From contig OZ038381.1 of NCBI GenBank assembly GCA_964036045.1, positions 136,988,306 to 137,052,305 of the forward strand: 64,000 nucleotides of DNA, written 5' to 3'. Under the pieces are notes generated by a model. That model saw only the letters and a list, made by a program, of their open reading frames with translations. It was not told where the DNA came from and searched no databases. The number at the start of each line of letters is the position of its first letter. Within the stretch, counting starts at the first letter, position 1. The position numbers and the translations under genes are program-made. The stretch comes from Eutreptiella sp. 'Long Island Sound 2002' (Eukaryota > Euglenozoa > Euglenophyceae > Eutreptiales > Eutreptiaceae). Below are positions 11,153 to 22,996 of this stretch, piece after piece.

Positions 11153-14100
11153 TTACGGTGCTACAGCAGCAGCCAAATGGACCAACACGTCCTTGACATC
11201 CAAAGAAATATTCTTTTTCTTCAGATAGTCCATCCAGACCGTGGTATACCTCGGCACGAAACTGCTCGGAGGCTACCACGAATCCCTGGATGCGGCGAAT
11301 CCATTCCAACGGACTTTATAAAGCCTCCCCCCAGGCGTCCCCGGGTCCGGCTTGTCCGCCAGGATCTTCTCAGCGGTGAAGTCGTCGTCCTCACCCTCGT
11401 CGTCCGAGTCCACATCGCCGGCCGTGAACTCGAAGGTGACGGGACGTCCGCTGGGGTCTGGTGCTCGGGGACAAAGCTGGGTATGGTCGCGGTCCAGGAT
11501 CTTGTTATCCCACACACGAACCGCATACACATCCTGCCCGACCCTCCGCACGATTACCCCCGGCACATACCAAGATGCCTGCCGATGCCTGGACAGGACA
11601 TCCTTGTGGTGCCGCTCCACCCACACGGTGTCTTGGAGAGCATACTTCTGGACCTTTCCCTGCTTGAAGTACTTGGCCCTCTTGTCATGCTCGTCCTGAA
11701 GTGCCTTGCACACCTTGGCCGCCGTGTCGTCCGCCTCAGCCATCATAGCGTTCGCATCCCGGGCCACTTTGCCATGGTTCAACCACGGGAGAGTGCGTGA
11801 CACGCGATCCCGTAGGAACAGGATACGATGGGGCGACAGTCCAGTGGGTCCCGGAAGGTCGTGATACGCTTGGAGTACTCTCCACAGCGAATTATACCAA
11901 TTCCGGCCCGGTTCGTCGATGTGCAGCTGGCGGAACTTCTCGAACATCTGCCACCCGGCCACCTCAGCTCGGCCATTCGACCGGCTGTGGTACGCCACGG
12001 TCTTGGCGTGCCGAATACCCATGTGCTTGAACATCGTCTTGAACCACGTTCCCACAAACTGACTGCCCCGATCGCTGCAGATGACAGCCGGAACATCAAA
12101 AATCGTCAGCCAATGCCTGATCATGGCATTAGCGACGGTCTTGGCCTGCAGCCCCACTCCATGCTTGTCAGTCTTGTCCTTCTTCTTGGACTTCTTGCCA
12201 GGGACCGCCACGATATACCCACTGTGCCTATCCACTGCCAGGATGACACAGTCGTAGGTCTCTCCTTCCACGGTGACCTCAGGCATGGCGAATACATCCA
12301 TGGCCACGGACCGCATAGGGGCCTCCGGTATAGCCGTGTACACCGGGTTGCCCGCTGTGGAGTGGTTGGGGCTCTTCGTGGCCCGACACACGGTGCAGTC
12401 GCTGCAGTACTTGTCCAGGATGGCGTAGTATCCCGGTGGGAACTTGAAGTGCCACTCCAGGTCCTGCTGCTTCTTGTCCTGACCAGGATGCATGAGCTGG
12501 GCGTTGTGCCAGTGGTCAATGAGCTCCTCCACTCGGTTCTCAGGGACCAGTAGCTTGTCCTTGAGGAACAGTTTGTCCCCATCCTCGGTCAAGCCCTCAG
12601 GCCACTTGTCGTCCGACGGGGCGCTCACGGCATTCCAGTACTTGCTCCAGTGCTCGGATGCCGCGTAGTCATCCGACCAGTCCTCTGTGAGCACCGACCT
12701 GACTAGCTCTACAGGGGCCACCATCCATTGCTCGAGGGTTTCCTCTGGAATAGCTTGGACGCGGGCACCCCGGAACTTGGCCAGGTCCGTACGGTTTGCC
12801 ATCACCACAAAGCACTTGACCCCCTCTTGCTCCATGGCCTTCTCCATCTCGATGATGCGCTTGGCCTCCTCGGTTTCCTCGGCGTCCCCATGGCTGGATA
12901 TGTCCATCAAAGCCTTGCCCGCGGGGTAGGCCCATCGACTGAGGCAATCTGTCACAGTGTTGTCCTTCCCCGGGACGTATACGACGCTGAGGTCGAACTT
13001 GGCGAACGTCTCATGCCATCGGGCCCTCCTTGCCGCCGGACCCGAGGGGGTGTCGACGTGCTCCTTGTGCCAGCTCTGCAAGGACTGATGGTCCGTGCAA
13101 ACCACCACCGGTTGCAATCCGATGTGGCCAGACCACTTCCTGAGCGCACAAACAATGGCGTACGTCTCCTTCTCCCTTGCGGTCCAGGTGCGGCGTTGGC
13201 CCTCGGCCAGGATCTGACACCAAAACGCTACTAGTACGTGTGACCCGTCGTCCCGGATCTGCTCGAGGACTGCCCCTACAGCATAGTCCGGGGCGTCCGT
13301 CCGTAGCACAAATTCCTTGTCCGGGTCCAGCAAGAATAGTGCCAGCTGCCCCAGGAGTCGCTCTCTCAGGCGGCTGAACGAATCTTCGGCCTCAGGGGTC
13401 CAGGCAAGCTTCTTCTTGCTCCCCTTCCGGCCATCAAACTTGCCCATTTGCAGCATCTTGTGCAGCGGCCTGACAGCTCTGCATACATTCGGACATAGCC
13501 CGAATAGTAGTTGCAGAACCCCATCAAGGATCGGAGTTCGCTGATGGTCTGGGGCTTTTCCCAGTGGTGCAGGGACGCCAGCTTCCCAGGCATGGGACGG
13601 CGTTGCCCGTGACCAACCACGTGACCCGCGAACTCCACTTCCTTCACGAAGAGTGAGGCTTTGGTGGGCTTGCACACCATGTTGTGCTTGTCCAGCTCGC
13701 TGAGCACTCGGCGCAGATCCTTGTCATGCGCTTCGATGAGCTCGTCCTCAGTCATGTCTTCCGTGCCGGACCTGATGATGATGTCATCCACAAAGGGATC
13801 GGCACAGTCCCGGACAGGACCGAGTAGGTCCTCCATCATGCGCTGGAAAGCAGCGTTGCCATTCTTGGCGCCCATAGGCACCACTTTCCACTGCATGGGC
13901 CCCAGCGGCGTCGACATCGCTGTGCAGGGCCTGGAGTCCGGGTGTAGCGGCATCTGGTGATAGCCGTGTTTCAGGTCTAACACCGTGAAAATCCGCTTTT
14001 TCTGTTGTTTTTGGAGGATGAAGTCGATCAGGGGAAGCGAGTACGAGTCGTGCTCGGTTTGCTCGTTCAAACCCCTGTAATCCACCACCAACCTCCACTC

Positions 14101-16155
14101 GCCCTTCTCCTTCTTGGGCACAATAAAGGCTGGGCTGGCCCACTCACTGTCGGAGGGTAGGATCCATCCCCGCTCAATGAACTCGGCCAACAATTTCTTC
14201 ATGGCCTCGGCCCGATCGCCCTGAAGTTGGTACTCCCGATGACGATAGATCTTGGGGTTCGGCTTCAGCTTGATCTTCGCTGTGCCAAACCTCCCACGAT
14301 CTGGAGGGTTCTTGTTGGCAACGCCACTGAATAGCCGCGGATAGGCATTGATCACCCTCTCCTTCAGCTCGGCGACCTTCGGGTTCTCCTGGGCCTCTTC
14401 AGCCGCTTGCTTCAGTATCGATACAACCGACCGCACTGCGGTATAGGCCTCTTCCGGGTCCAAATCCGACTTCTCCTCGTCCGATATGCCATCTTCATCG
14501 TCGTGGGGTGCACTTCCCGACGATAATCTTTGGAAATTTGCGGCATCGGGCTGGTTACTGTCGCTATCGGCCCACATTCTTGGGTAATCCCACGTCAGCG
14601 GGTCCGACCCGACCACACCATCGTATTGGTCCGCTATGTGATCCATGACCCTCGCCACGAAGTCATCCTCCTCGTACTTGCCGGTGACCAACATCTTGTC
14701 ATCCCACCAATGCGGAGATGTGACCATGGCCCGCCTCTTTTTGGCTGCCACACGGTCGTGCATCCCCATCCGCATGTAGTTGACGACGTCGTCGATCTCG
14801 GCGTGGGACAGGACGTCAATGCCATCAATTGGCTGATCCGTCCCCTCCTTGGGCTCAAACATGACCTCCATGGGCACCACGTCCACCCTATGGATGAATG
14901 CTTCATCACCCGTGGGCTGGGCTTGCGCCCCATCCACCAGGAAAGCCTTGGTACCCCACGCTTGACCCGGGGAGGGCATTGATACACCCTTGGCGTCGAT
15001 GAACAGCTCCACCTCTGGCTCGAATGACATCTCGTTCGGGATGATGGAGTCCGGCGTCGACTTGAGACCTTCCAGCGGACATGGGGTGGATCCTATGCCG
15101 GTTATGACCAGGATCCCCTTCGCCCTATCCGCGACGATCTTCTCCACCGTACGTCTGTTGTTGTCCAGGGAGCCGTGCCAATACATGGGCCCCCACTCCT
15201 TCAAACCCCAATGCCTGTGCCAGGCTGAGTCTCTTCGATGCCAATGCCTCCTACACTTCCTCAAGAGTGGGGCATCCCGGGAAGCGAAGACGTCCGTCTC
15301 GGGCGCTTCGGCTCCCAGCGTCTGGATCATCCTGTCGTACACCTGCGGCGCCATTCCATACTCCGTGAGCTGAACTCCGCGGTCTCCTCTGGACTTGGAA
15401 CCCACAGCTTGCACCGCGTGGACGATCCGATCCTCTTCCTCAGCATTCCATTGGGATGATCCGCATGCATAGTCCGTGGACAGCCATGTGAGGCATTCAT
15501 CATCCTCCCGGACCAGCGTTGCACGATGGGGAAGGGCTCCCATGGCATTTGCCACCATGAAGTCATAGCCCATGATCATATCCCAATCTGTAATGTCGGC
15601 CACATAGAAGTTCCCGGATAGAGTGCTTCTCTTCGCCAAGTCAGGGCGGTTCAAGCGCTCATGCTCCCAGAATTCCATACTCATAGTGGCCTCATGGGTA
15701 CCACCACCCATAATCTCTCCGTTGGCCACCTTCAGGCGCACCGGTCTACGGCTGGGCCGCAGGGATTCCTCCTTAAACAACCCTCTCCGGACCAGGCTCA
15801 CCTGGGCACCCGTATCCACCAAAACATCCACCACCAACTCCTCTTGCCCGCACCGTACACGCACCTTCAAGTGCAACTGCCGCTCGTCACCATGCGGTGT
15901 ATGGACGACTCTCAGGGCATGCAACTCTAGCACATCCGGGTGCATCAGGACTTCGAGGGTATGGTCACGGATGGTGCAGATCTTGGGCTGGTCCTGCCCG
16001 TCCACGGGGCTCTCCGTGGTCGCTCCTTCCTTCTTGCCACGTCCCTTGCCCACATAAACTTCCCTTGGCAGGGCGCTCCAGGGGTTGGGAGTGGCAAAAC
16101 TCAGTGGTTTTGGCTCTTCTGGAGCCTTCTTCGGCACCCGATGTGCCTTCGCTTT
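11153..16155 (-). pseudogene. pol: Copy 2 pol: protease, RT, RNase H, integrase, chromodomain
   Basis: The frame opens after a TAG near 16155; the first pol codons have no ATG, so expression from gag by recoding or another route is implied. Order: protease VDTGA (about 15805-15821), RT with FVDD (about 13779-13796), RNase H RTDAPDYA (about 13300), zinc-binding integrase N-terminus with CSDCTVC (about 12390-12525), catalytic integrase with MDVFAMP, SDRGSQF and NGRAEVAG (about 11960-12300), and chromodomain (11153-11400). Lesions: one C missing near 13471, which splits it into ORFs 16137-13366 and 13675-11273, and a TAG at 11271-11273 where copy 1 encodes the Glu of SWEPP in the chromodomain. 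Otherwise it is open and well conserved. Confidence 0.92.
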
Positions 16156-16593
16156 CTATAGGATTCCACTGATTTTCGGAGGAGAGACGTCCGAGGTCCC
16201 ACTCCCGTGGGGGCTCCTCTAGACTTGACTTCCCGCAGCCCCTTCCGGCTGCGATCCGTCAGGACTCTGTCCACCACGTTGCTGGGCTTTGAGTTCCTCC
16301 AACGTCCTCAACATGTCCTCAGCAACCTCCTCGATCGACCTCCCTCGTCAGTCTTGGCCAGGTCCACCACCATAGCCTCTTCTTCCGCCTTTTCCTTGGC
16401 CTTTGCCTTGGCCTTTTCCCCCGTCTCCGCCCTTCGCCTTCCAATCGGCAATCCGCTGCTCCTTGGGCTTCTTCTCGGGGTGGGCGGTGAAGTAGGCCTT
16501 CTTGTCCGCCTCATACACTTTGCACTGACGGTGGTCGTGTGTATGGTTGTTTCCCTTGCCATAACAGACCCAGCACCCGTCGTGCTGAGACCT

Positions 16594-17999
16594 CCATGGA
16601 CTCCATGAGCTCCTTTTGTGTTGCGACATAATTAAAGAAATGCGGTAAGTCCCATCGTACAGCAACTTTGCCATTGTGAATAGTGGTTTCCAATTTTTGC
16701 GCCTTACCCAATCGTTGCCATTCACGGTGCATACGCTTGAAAGATGGAAATGGGTGCACCCAATGAACATCCAACTTTTCTTGGGCAGCTTTTGTTCGCC
16801 GGTTGGCCCAAGATATTAGATTCTTGTACCTAATTTTGAGGCATGTTAATTCGAACAAAGTGACGCGCACAACGTGAACGTTGGTGCACAACGTGAGCGT
16901 TGGTTGAAATCGTTCAACTTGTTCAACCGGGCAGTTGAACATGACTTTAACAAATGTTCAATTTGTTGTTTTCATGCAAAAAACCTTGATGGTAGCATGT
17001 AAATGGGGCCACAATTGCATGTGGAAGAAGACATATACATGATAGTTCGATGAAACCTAGGTAGGCACTCTATGTTGCACAAACATGAGTCGCATTTGTT
17101 TCAGATGTGTTCAACCGCACACTTGAACGCATCTCGCATACGGTTGAACACTCCTTGCATACATGCCACGCACCATGGTATGCATGTAGGACATGTAGAG
17201 CACCTATTTTTCGGCATTTCCAAGTCAAGGATCAACCGGACGGCATCCTTGGGTGTAAACACCCTTTCCATGACCTTCCGGTCATTGCGTCGACTACGCC
17301 GCCCACTACCCATTCTAGTCTTGAGGCGTTCCCATAGTGTACGACCACCCTTGGATGCGGTGAACAAGTTGACCAAATCACTCATCAATTCATCCGATTG
17401 TAATCCAGTGTAGTGATCTGCAATACATTGCTTCAAGTTTGACGTTGGCATTTTTGATTGTAAAATGAGAGGGATCCTTGCATACAAGTAAGAAACCACA
17501 ATGGGGAATCTCTTGGTGCTCTAATTTGTTCTTATTGTTACGTTTTTTTTGGTGACACTACCATATTGCACAAAGGTGAAATTAAATATTCTTCAATTCA
17601 ATGCGTCATGTATAGAGTAAAAAGCGAGCAGGTGGCAACTACTACACACCATGTGCATTCCCTTTACCGCCACGTGTTGGCCACCATGTGCCGGATCCAG
17701 CTTTCATGTATGTGGTCACCACACCGCCACCTGCCCATTGGTAGTAGGTTCCAGGTTTTAACTGGGTTTTAGGGAACAGCTCAAAACCAAAATTGTGGGA
17801 CAGGCTACATTTACCAATTAACCACTGTTGAACGCGTGATCGCGCGAGCACGCGCCACCGATTGGCGCGATAGGCCAGTTGAACTGTTCAACCGCGTTCA
17901 ACCGAGTTCAACTGGGGGGTTGAACAGCAACATGCTGTTCAACTGGGTTCAACCGCTGTTCAACCGCTACGCTCAAAGGTGTGCAAAAGGGGTCACTAG
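16594..17999. mobile_element. 1.4 kb insertion in copy 2 gag, class unresolved
   Basis: Copy 1 gag is continuous here (near 7490), so about 1.4 kb was added between the REY and RSQHDG codons. The insert is less GC-rich than its host and has many GTTCAACC/GGTTGAAC words near both ends (16890-16935, 17870-17965). CCTTTTGTGTT near the left end and an inverted CCTTTTGCACA near the right may be remnants of inverted repeats. Two minus ORFs lie inside (about 16600-16942; 17101-17499, which has a CxxCxxxxCxxC cluster); I recognise neither. It looks like a non-autonomous or decayed DNA transposon. Confidence 0.5.
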
Positions 18000-20647
18000 G
18001 GCTGTACTCCCGGAACGAGAGCGGTGGGTTCCCGATCCTCCTTGGCTCATTGCCCTTCTTGGGTCCTACCCGGCTCCATCTGGACCGATCCTGCCCATGG
18101 TCCCTCACGTTGTGCGCCACAAACGCGAAGAAATGGGCCTCCTCGTGATCCTCCCGGGACCAGGTCCAGTGGTCTTGGCCACTTCCACTACCATTCTCTG
18201 CGGATTTGGCCGTGTCCTCCTGGATCTCCTGATGATGGCGGTCTTCTCAGTAGCCTCGTTGTCCATGACCATGTCGATCCTGCACGTGCGCCTCGTTCTT
18301 CGCATTGAGCTTCAACTCCACCGTGATGTACTTCACGATCTCCTCGAGGCTCATGAGGGCGAAGATGACCTGCATCCTCAGCGGCTCCCCGCGCCTCCAC
18401 TCCACGTTGTTGAGGCGCAGCAACCTTTGCCCCATGGTGTCTCCAAATACCTTCACGTACACGGCGTTCTTCAGTCCCAACATCCGGTTGGGCTCGCCCA
18501 GGTTCCTCCTGAAGAACTCCATGATACCCGCATGGGTATCCTCCGCCGCCATGATCCTCACCGCCACCCGCTTCTTGGCTCGCTTCTTCTCCTCGTCCTC
18601 CACTCGCCTCTTCCAGTGGCCGGGGAGGACGTCCTTCAGCAGGTAGCGGATCTCGCTGGACTCGTTCCGGTCCTCCACCAGCTTGAGGTTCCGTCGGTAC
18701 TTCCGCAGATACCGGTTCCACTCCCGGACCCGCAACTCACCTCGGTCCAGCTGCAGCGGGATGGACCACAAGTCCTCCAGCTTCTGGTTCGGAGCGTCCA
18801 CCCGCTCCTCATCCTCCAACCACTGGAGGCAGGCCTGCTCCGTACGGATCAGTCCTTCCCGGATCTGATCCCGCAGCTCCTCCTTCAGGTCCTGCGCCAG
18901 CCGGTGTGGGAATGTCCGGCGTACCCACTTGTCCCGCGGCGCTCCCCGCATCTCACCGACGACCTCCTCGGCAAAGTCCTCCCAATCCAGGATGAAGTCA
19001 TCCAGGTTGGACGGGTTGCCATCGTAATAGGGGATTTTGATTCCCCTGAGGTCGTCAATCCTGATGGCGTCTCCGACGTCCCCAGCCACCACTCCACCGA
19101 GACGGATACCACCTGTGGCCGGGGGGTGTGAGTACACTCCCCGTACATCCCTCTCCTCCATGGAGTGCGGTCCAGTTGGGCCTGAACCCATGGCGTTTGG
19201 AATGCGGGAAGGACTTGTTCCATCGGCCGTCCATATCCCCGTATTGGGGTCCTTCAGCCACAGGTTTCTGCTTGGATGACCTGGACCATGTCTGTCGGCG
19301 CTTCCCATCGTTCGCCCCTGCATGGTCTGGCTCTGGATCTCCTCTTCCGCATAAACTGCATGGGCAGTCGTAGTGATCGGTAGATCCTGGGCGGCGTGGG
19401 ACATCTGTACCGTCAGGCTCCTCGGGTCCGTGGTTACGTGCCCTTCCCGCATGGACCCAGCCGGTGCCGTTTGTTCCCCGAGCATTGTGGATTCGCTGAA
19501 CATGGGAACAAAAGGCAGCGCACCCGGGTCAACACGCGGAGGCGCGTATGGTGCCTCTGCACGGCCGCCCATGGGTTTCTCCATGGCGCTCCTGAGGGTC
19601 TTAACCCGCTCCAACAGCTCTGCCGCTGCTGGTCTTGCCGGGAGCTCCGGACCCGAGGCGAGGGGCTGTACCTCCTCTAGCCTTTTCAGGCGTCCTGGCA
19701 TGTCCTCCACTAGGTGGAGGAGACTGTCCACCATTCGCTTCTGCTTCTCCAGGGCCAGCTCCAGATTCCCCCGGTACCGGTCCTGTTCCGCTCGCAGCTC
19801 CGCCATGTCTCTCTCCGCGGCCGACTGGTCATCCAGGATCCCGGCGACGTCCTCCTCTAGGCCGTCCTTCGCGTTGTCCAGGCTGTCGAGGCGATGCACG
19901 ATGGCGTCCATCCCCATCTTCGGGTACTTGCCCATGAGGAAGGACACGTGCTCGCAGTGGCACGCAGTGTGCTTTCCACCTGATCTGGCGCGTCCCGCGG
20001 TTCCCGGCGCCTCGGACTCCTCCGCCATGGGTGTGTCGCCCATGCTATCCCGCGGTGGCTCCGTGTGCCGGGCCACAGGCGCCGTTCTGGCTCTGGCGGG
20101 CCTCTCCAACGCCTAGGCGTCATGCTCAAGGCTGGGTTCTGGGGCCGTGTTCGCCCTTGTGGGCGGTCTGGCCGTCACCTCCGACTCCGAAGGTTGCTCA
20201 TTGGCTGTCCGATAGCCCTCGGAGAGCCCCTCGGAGTCCCACAGCCTGACCGGGCTAGGGTCGGTATCCATGGCCCCGGCGTCCCCTGCCGCGGGCTTGG
20301 GTGACCCGTGCTTCCGGTAGCGCCAGGCCCGTCCTCCACTGCTGCCTGAATGGCATGTCTCCTCGGAGTCCTCCGCGGCGGAGCGGAGGTTGCATGACTT
20401 TCGGCAGCGACGCTCACACATGGAGACCAGGTCCTCCATGTCAAGTCCGCCTCTTCCTGAACGTGGTATTTCTCTTCGGGCTTCAACTCCCGGAGTTCGC
20501 CATGCTCTTGAGCGTCACGGTTCTTCTATGGCTCCAATCTCCGGCGTGGTCTCCAACGAGTCCACAATACGCACCCGGGGCGTACTTGGGCAGGGCTCAT
20601 AGGGGCCCAAGTCCCCGGGTCGGCGGTAGGTAGGGGCAGCAGGTACG

Positions 20648-20659
20648 CCTCTGCTACCA
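20648..20659 (-). promoter_or_regulatory. Primer-binding site of copy 2 (initiator Met tRNA type)
   Basis: Directly after the LTR the minus strand reads TGGTAGCAGAGG, complementary to a tRNA 3' end CCTCTGCTACCA as in animal-type initiator Met tRNAs. Copy 1 has the identical 12-mer at 24684-24695. Confidence 0.8.
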
Positions 20660-22992
20660 TAAAGAAGGTCCCTACCAGGACCGGCCCCTGCTGTGCCCCC
20701 TCCGCCTGTAACCCCTGCCGACTTGCTCCTGATCAACGATTGCATTTATCAAAATCCAGGGTCCAAAATGCAAAAATATAGAAAATAAAATCCTCCTTCA
20801 ACCCTGAGCAGCAACCGGATCCCACAAATACAGCAATAACCCAATCCACAATCCAATCCACGATGCGGGCTTCCGTTCAGCACACCGGTCGTCCCACGGT
20901 GGCGGGCATGTACAAGAATTGCACCAAAGAGGAAAGCCCTGAAATTGGCATATCAACACAAATAAAGCCAAGTTGGGGAAAGAGGTAAACATACACAGAC
21001 TCAGCCATATATCCCTCATTCCCTGGACTCAAGACCTTCCCCTGACTCACCAACATATTGCCCTGAACCAGGTCAAATGAGATGGCTAAATGCCATGTGT
21101 CAAAAGTCACTACATGAACCCCAAAAATGTGTTCACTCCCAAGCCTCTAAATCCTAGCCCAATAGGGGAGGTGGCGTGTCATGGCCTAGAGTGGCACTCA
21201 GGATCATGTCCTACCCTGACATAACCTTGGTTGGACTTGGAGTCGAATGGGCTTAGAGATATGCCCCATGAGTTTGAACTCATAACACGCCACAAATTGC
21301 CAATTCACACCATATTGGCCATATATCAAATATATGCTCAAAAATGAAGTTACCACTTATCCGAAGGCTCAGAGTATGTATGGAATCGAAGTCTAGTATT
21401 CATGGAGGATGGAGACCAAAGGTCAATGTCCATGTACATCCCCACTTTATCCTCGAAACCCCTTCAAATATGAGCGCCACGCACTGCCCAAGTCAGCCCA
21501 TGATCTTGAGACCAAATCTTGTAATCCTTCGTGCGCCAAGCCAAATGGAGTACGCGATCCGGCATATGGTGGTGTTCAACTCCAAAGCATATGCCAACAT
21601 ATGAACAACATACCATGGTTGGACTCCCCAAAAGCTTCTTGCTGTTTGCTGACCAGGTAAGTACACAAAACGCAAAAATGAGCAAAAATTGAGGTCAAAA
21701 CATGAAAATATGTCCAAATACAAAGTTGTCATGATAGTATATCTCTATGCTCACCCATGATATCCGCTCATGATTCAATACACAAATGATTGGAACCATT
21801 TGCGAACAATTCCCCCATTTGGATCCCCAATCGGGCGCATGGAGATACCTTCGCCACTCATATCTACATGCCCCATGAAAATGGGAGTGCACCCATGGAT
21901 CTCTTTGCCAAACATACCATGAGCAATACATACGCGGTAGACTTAGTCTAGCGCTTTGAATTTACAATTGGGTCATGGGCAAAGCCCTTGTCACGTGAGG
22001 CTCTCCATCTCTTCGGCCACACGAAGATATATAACATGGGTGTGAGCATATCAAGACATACACTACCAATATCACACACAGCCCTTAAGATTGGCTCCCA
22101 CCATGGTATGCCATGCCCCTCCATGGTCATAACTTTGGGTTAAATGGACGCGGGAACCTAAAGAAAGATGCTATGCAACTGCAAGACTCATGCGCTACAC
22201 TCGAAAGTCATAATATCAAGTCCGGACACATGGTCAACAAGTTATAAGCAAGTTTCTACCATGTTGACCATGATTCTATGATACAACGAGTGTGTGTGAC
22301 GACTTAAGGTGTTGGACCCTACTAAAAATAAGTTGAGACTAAGACACTTGCAACGCAACCTTTCTTATTCTCTTTCCTCACACTCGCGCGTAGATATGGC
22401 TCTTCAAAGTGGTCCCACGATTCACTTTTGTTTCCCTTATATCTCCAAGTCAAATGAGTGGCAAGTATAAGGGAAACCTGATTTGGGCATAGGGAAAGGA
22501 GTATGGACACTCGAAGAAGACCAAATCAAGTGCGGCGATGTCGAAGTCGAAAATCCGATTTCAACATCGCGAAAAATTCAGATTAAAATTTCGAGTGCAT
22601 ATTTGGAAAATTGCGGAAGCAACGAACCCTTTACTGATGAAATCTGACCCTTCATCGGGGTTTCAGCCAAAATATCTGGAAATAACAGTTAACCAATCGG
22701 TTACCGCAAAGTCGCGAGCCAACTGACAGTCGCCGATACATTGACCATCAGAACGGAAGGCGGAAAAATTACGGAAACATTATGATAAAAAAACCCTGTT
22801 GATTCCTGATATTCTGATATATAAATCTCAGCTGGCGGCGCCTCGGTACTGAATGCCAAACCTATCCGACTATCACATCAGGTTAGGTCAGGTGGATGGG
22901 GGAGTATGATATCAGCCAATGGCGGCTTGCCGGCACATAGATACACACCCCAAGTGACCCAAAGATGGCCACGGGGGTCCGAACAGGCTTCA
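20660..22992 (-). repeat. 5' LTR of copy 2
   Basis: Its inner edge is set by the primer-binding site immediately after it, and its outer edge by the CCAG duplication. Differences from the 3' LTR are scattered substitutions and small indels (for example about 16 bp missing near 22855). The gag ORF begins inside it at 20745. Confidence 0.9.
22817..22828 (-). promoter_or_regulatory. Putative TATA box in copy 2 5' LTR
   Basis: The minus strand reads GATTTATATATC about 165 nt inside the U3 edge. The block around it is conserved in the 3' LTR (10557-10570) and in the diverged element F (about 59516-59526), as expected for a core promoter. Transcription would start about 30 nt downstream, leaving a leader of about 2 kb within the LTR. 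Confidence 0.55.
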
Positions 22993-22996
22993 CCAG
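22993..22996. repeat. Target-site duplication CCAG, right (copy 2)
   Basis: First bases of the resumed copy 1 gag. The uninterrupted homologue in copy 2 gag reads GCCAGCCGGTGTGGG near 18898. Confidence 0.85.

Larger units (their letters stand above)
16219..20745 (-). pseudogene. gag: Copy 2 gag, interrupted
   Basis: The ORF starts at an ATG inside the LTR (20745; MQSLIRSKSAGVTG) and reads through the PBS. Copy 1 has the same arrangement. A frameshift follows at about 20515-20440, then a TAG at about 20110-20112 (copy 1 has GAG there). The 18247-20109 frame contains a charged coiled coil (about 19680-19920) and the capsid-like domain beginning near IKIPYYDGNPSNLDDF. After the insertion at 16594-17999 comes the zinc knuckle CWVCYGKG..HDHRQC, a KGQGKGQGKGG tract and a terminal helix, ending in TAG at 16219. 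Gag would assemble the particle and bind the RNA. Confidence 0.88.
8400..22992 (-). mobile_element. Chromovirus copy 2, complete Ty3/Gypsy element nested in copy 1 gag
   Basis: This is a complete 14.6 kb element: 5' LTR (20660-22992), PBS, gag, pol with chromodomain, 3' untranslated region, purine tract and 3' LTR (8400-10756). CCAG flanks it at 8396-8399 and 22993-22996, and the copy 1 gag resumes exactly across the gap. LTRs of about 2.35 kb are long for the group. Coding lesions are few (a 1-nt deletion and a handful of stops), so it is much younger than copy 1. The extra 1.4 kb at 16594-17999 is a further insertion within its gag. Confidence 0.93.

Noticed and set aside
10670-11800. 376-codon plus-strand ORF antisense to copy 2 chromodomain and 3' region.
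   Set aside because: It is a shadow of GC-rich pol on the opposite strand; it crosses LTR, purine tract and pol, and has no independent family resemblance.
17836-19131. 431-codon plus-strand ORF opposite copy 2 gag.
   Set aside because: It mirrors the capsid coding region of the minus-strand gag and begins inside the 1.4 kb insertion; no support as a gene.
20750-20785. Alternative LTR end and PBS (TGGACCCTGG on the minus strand upstream of gag).
   Set aside because: The target duplications and the 12-nt initiator-tRNA match at 20648-20659 place the LTR edge about 100 bp further in, and the same edge holds in both copies.
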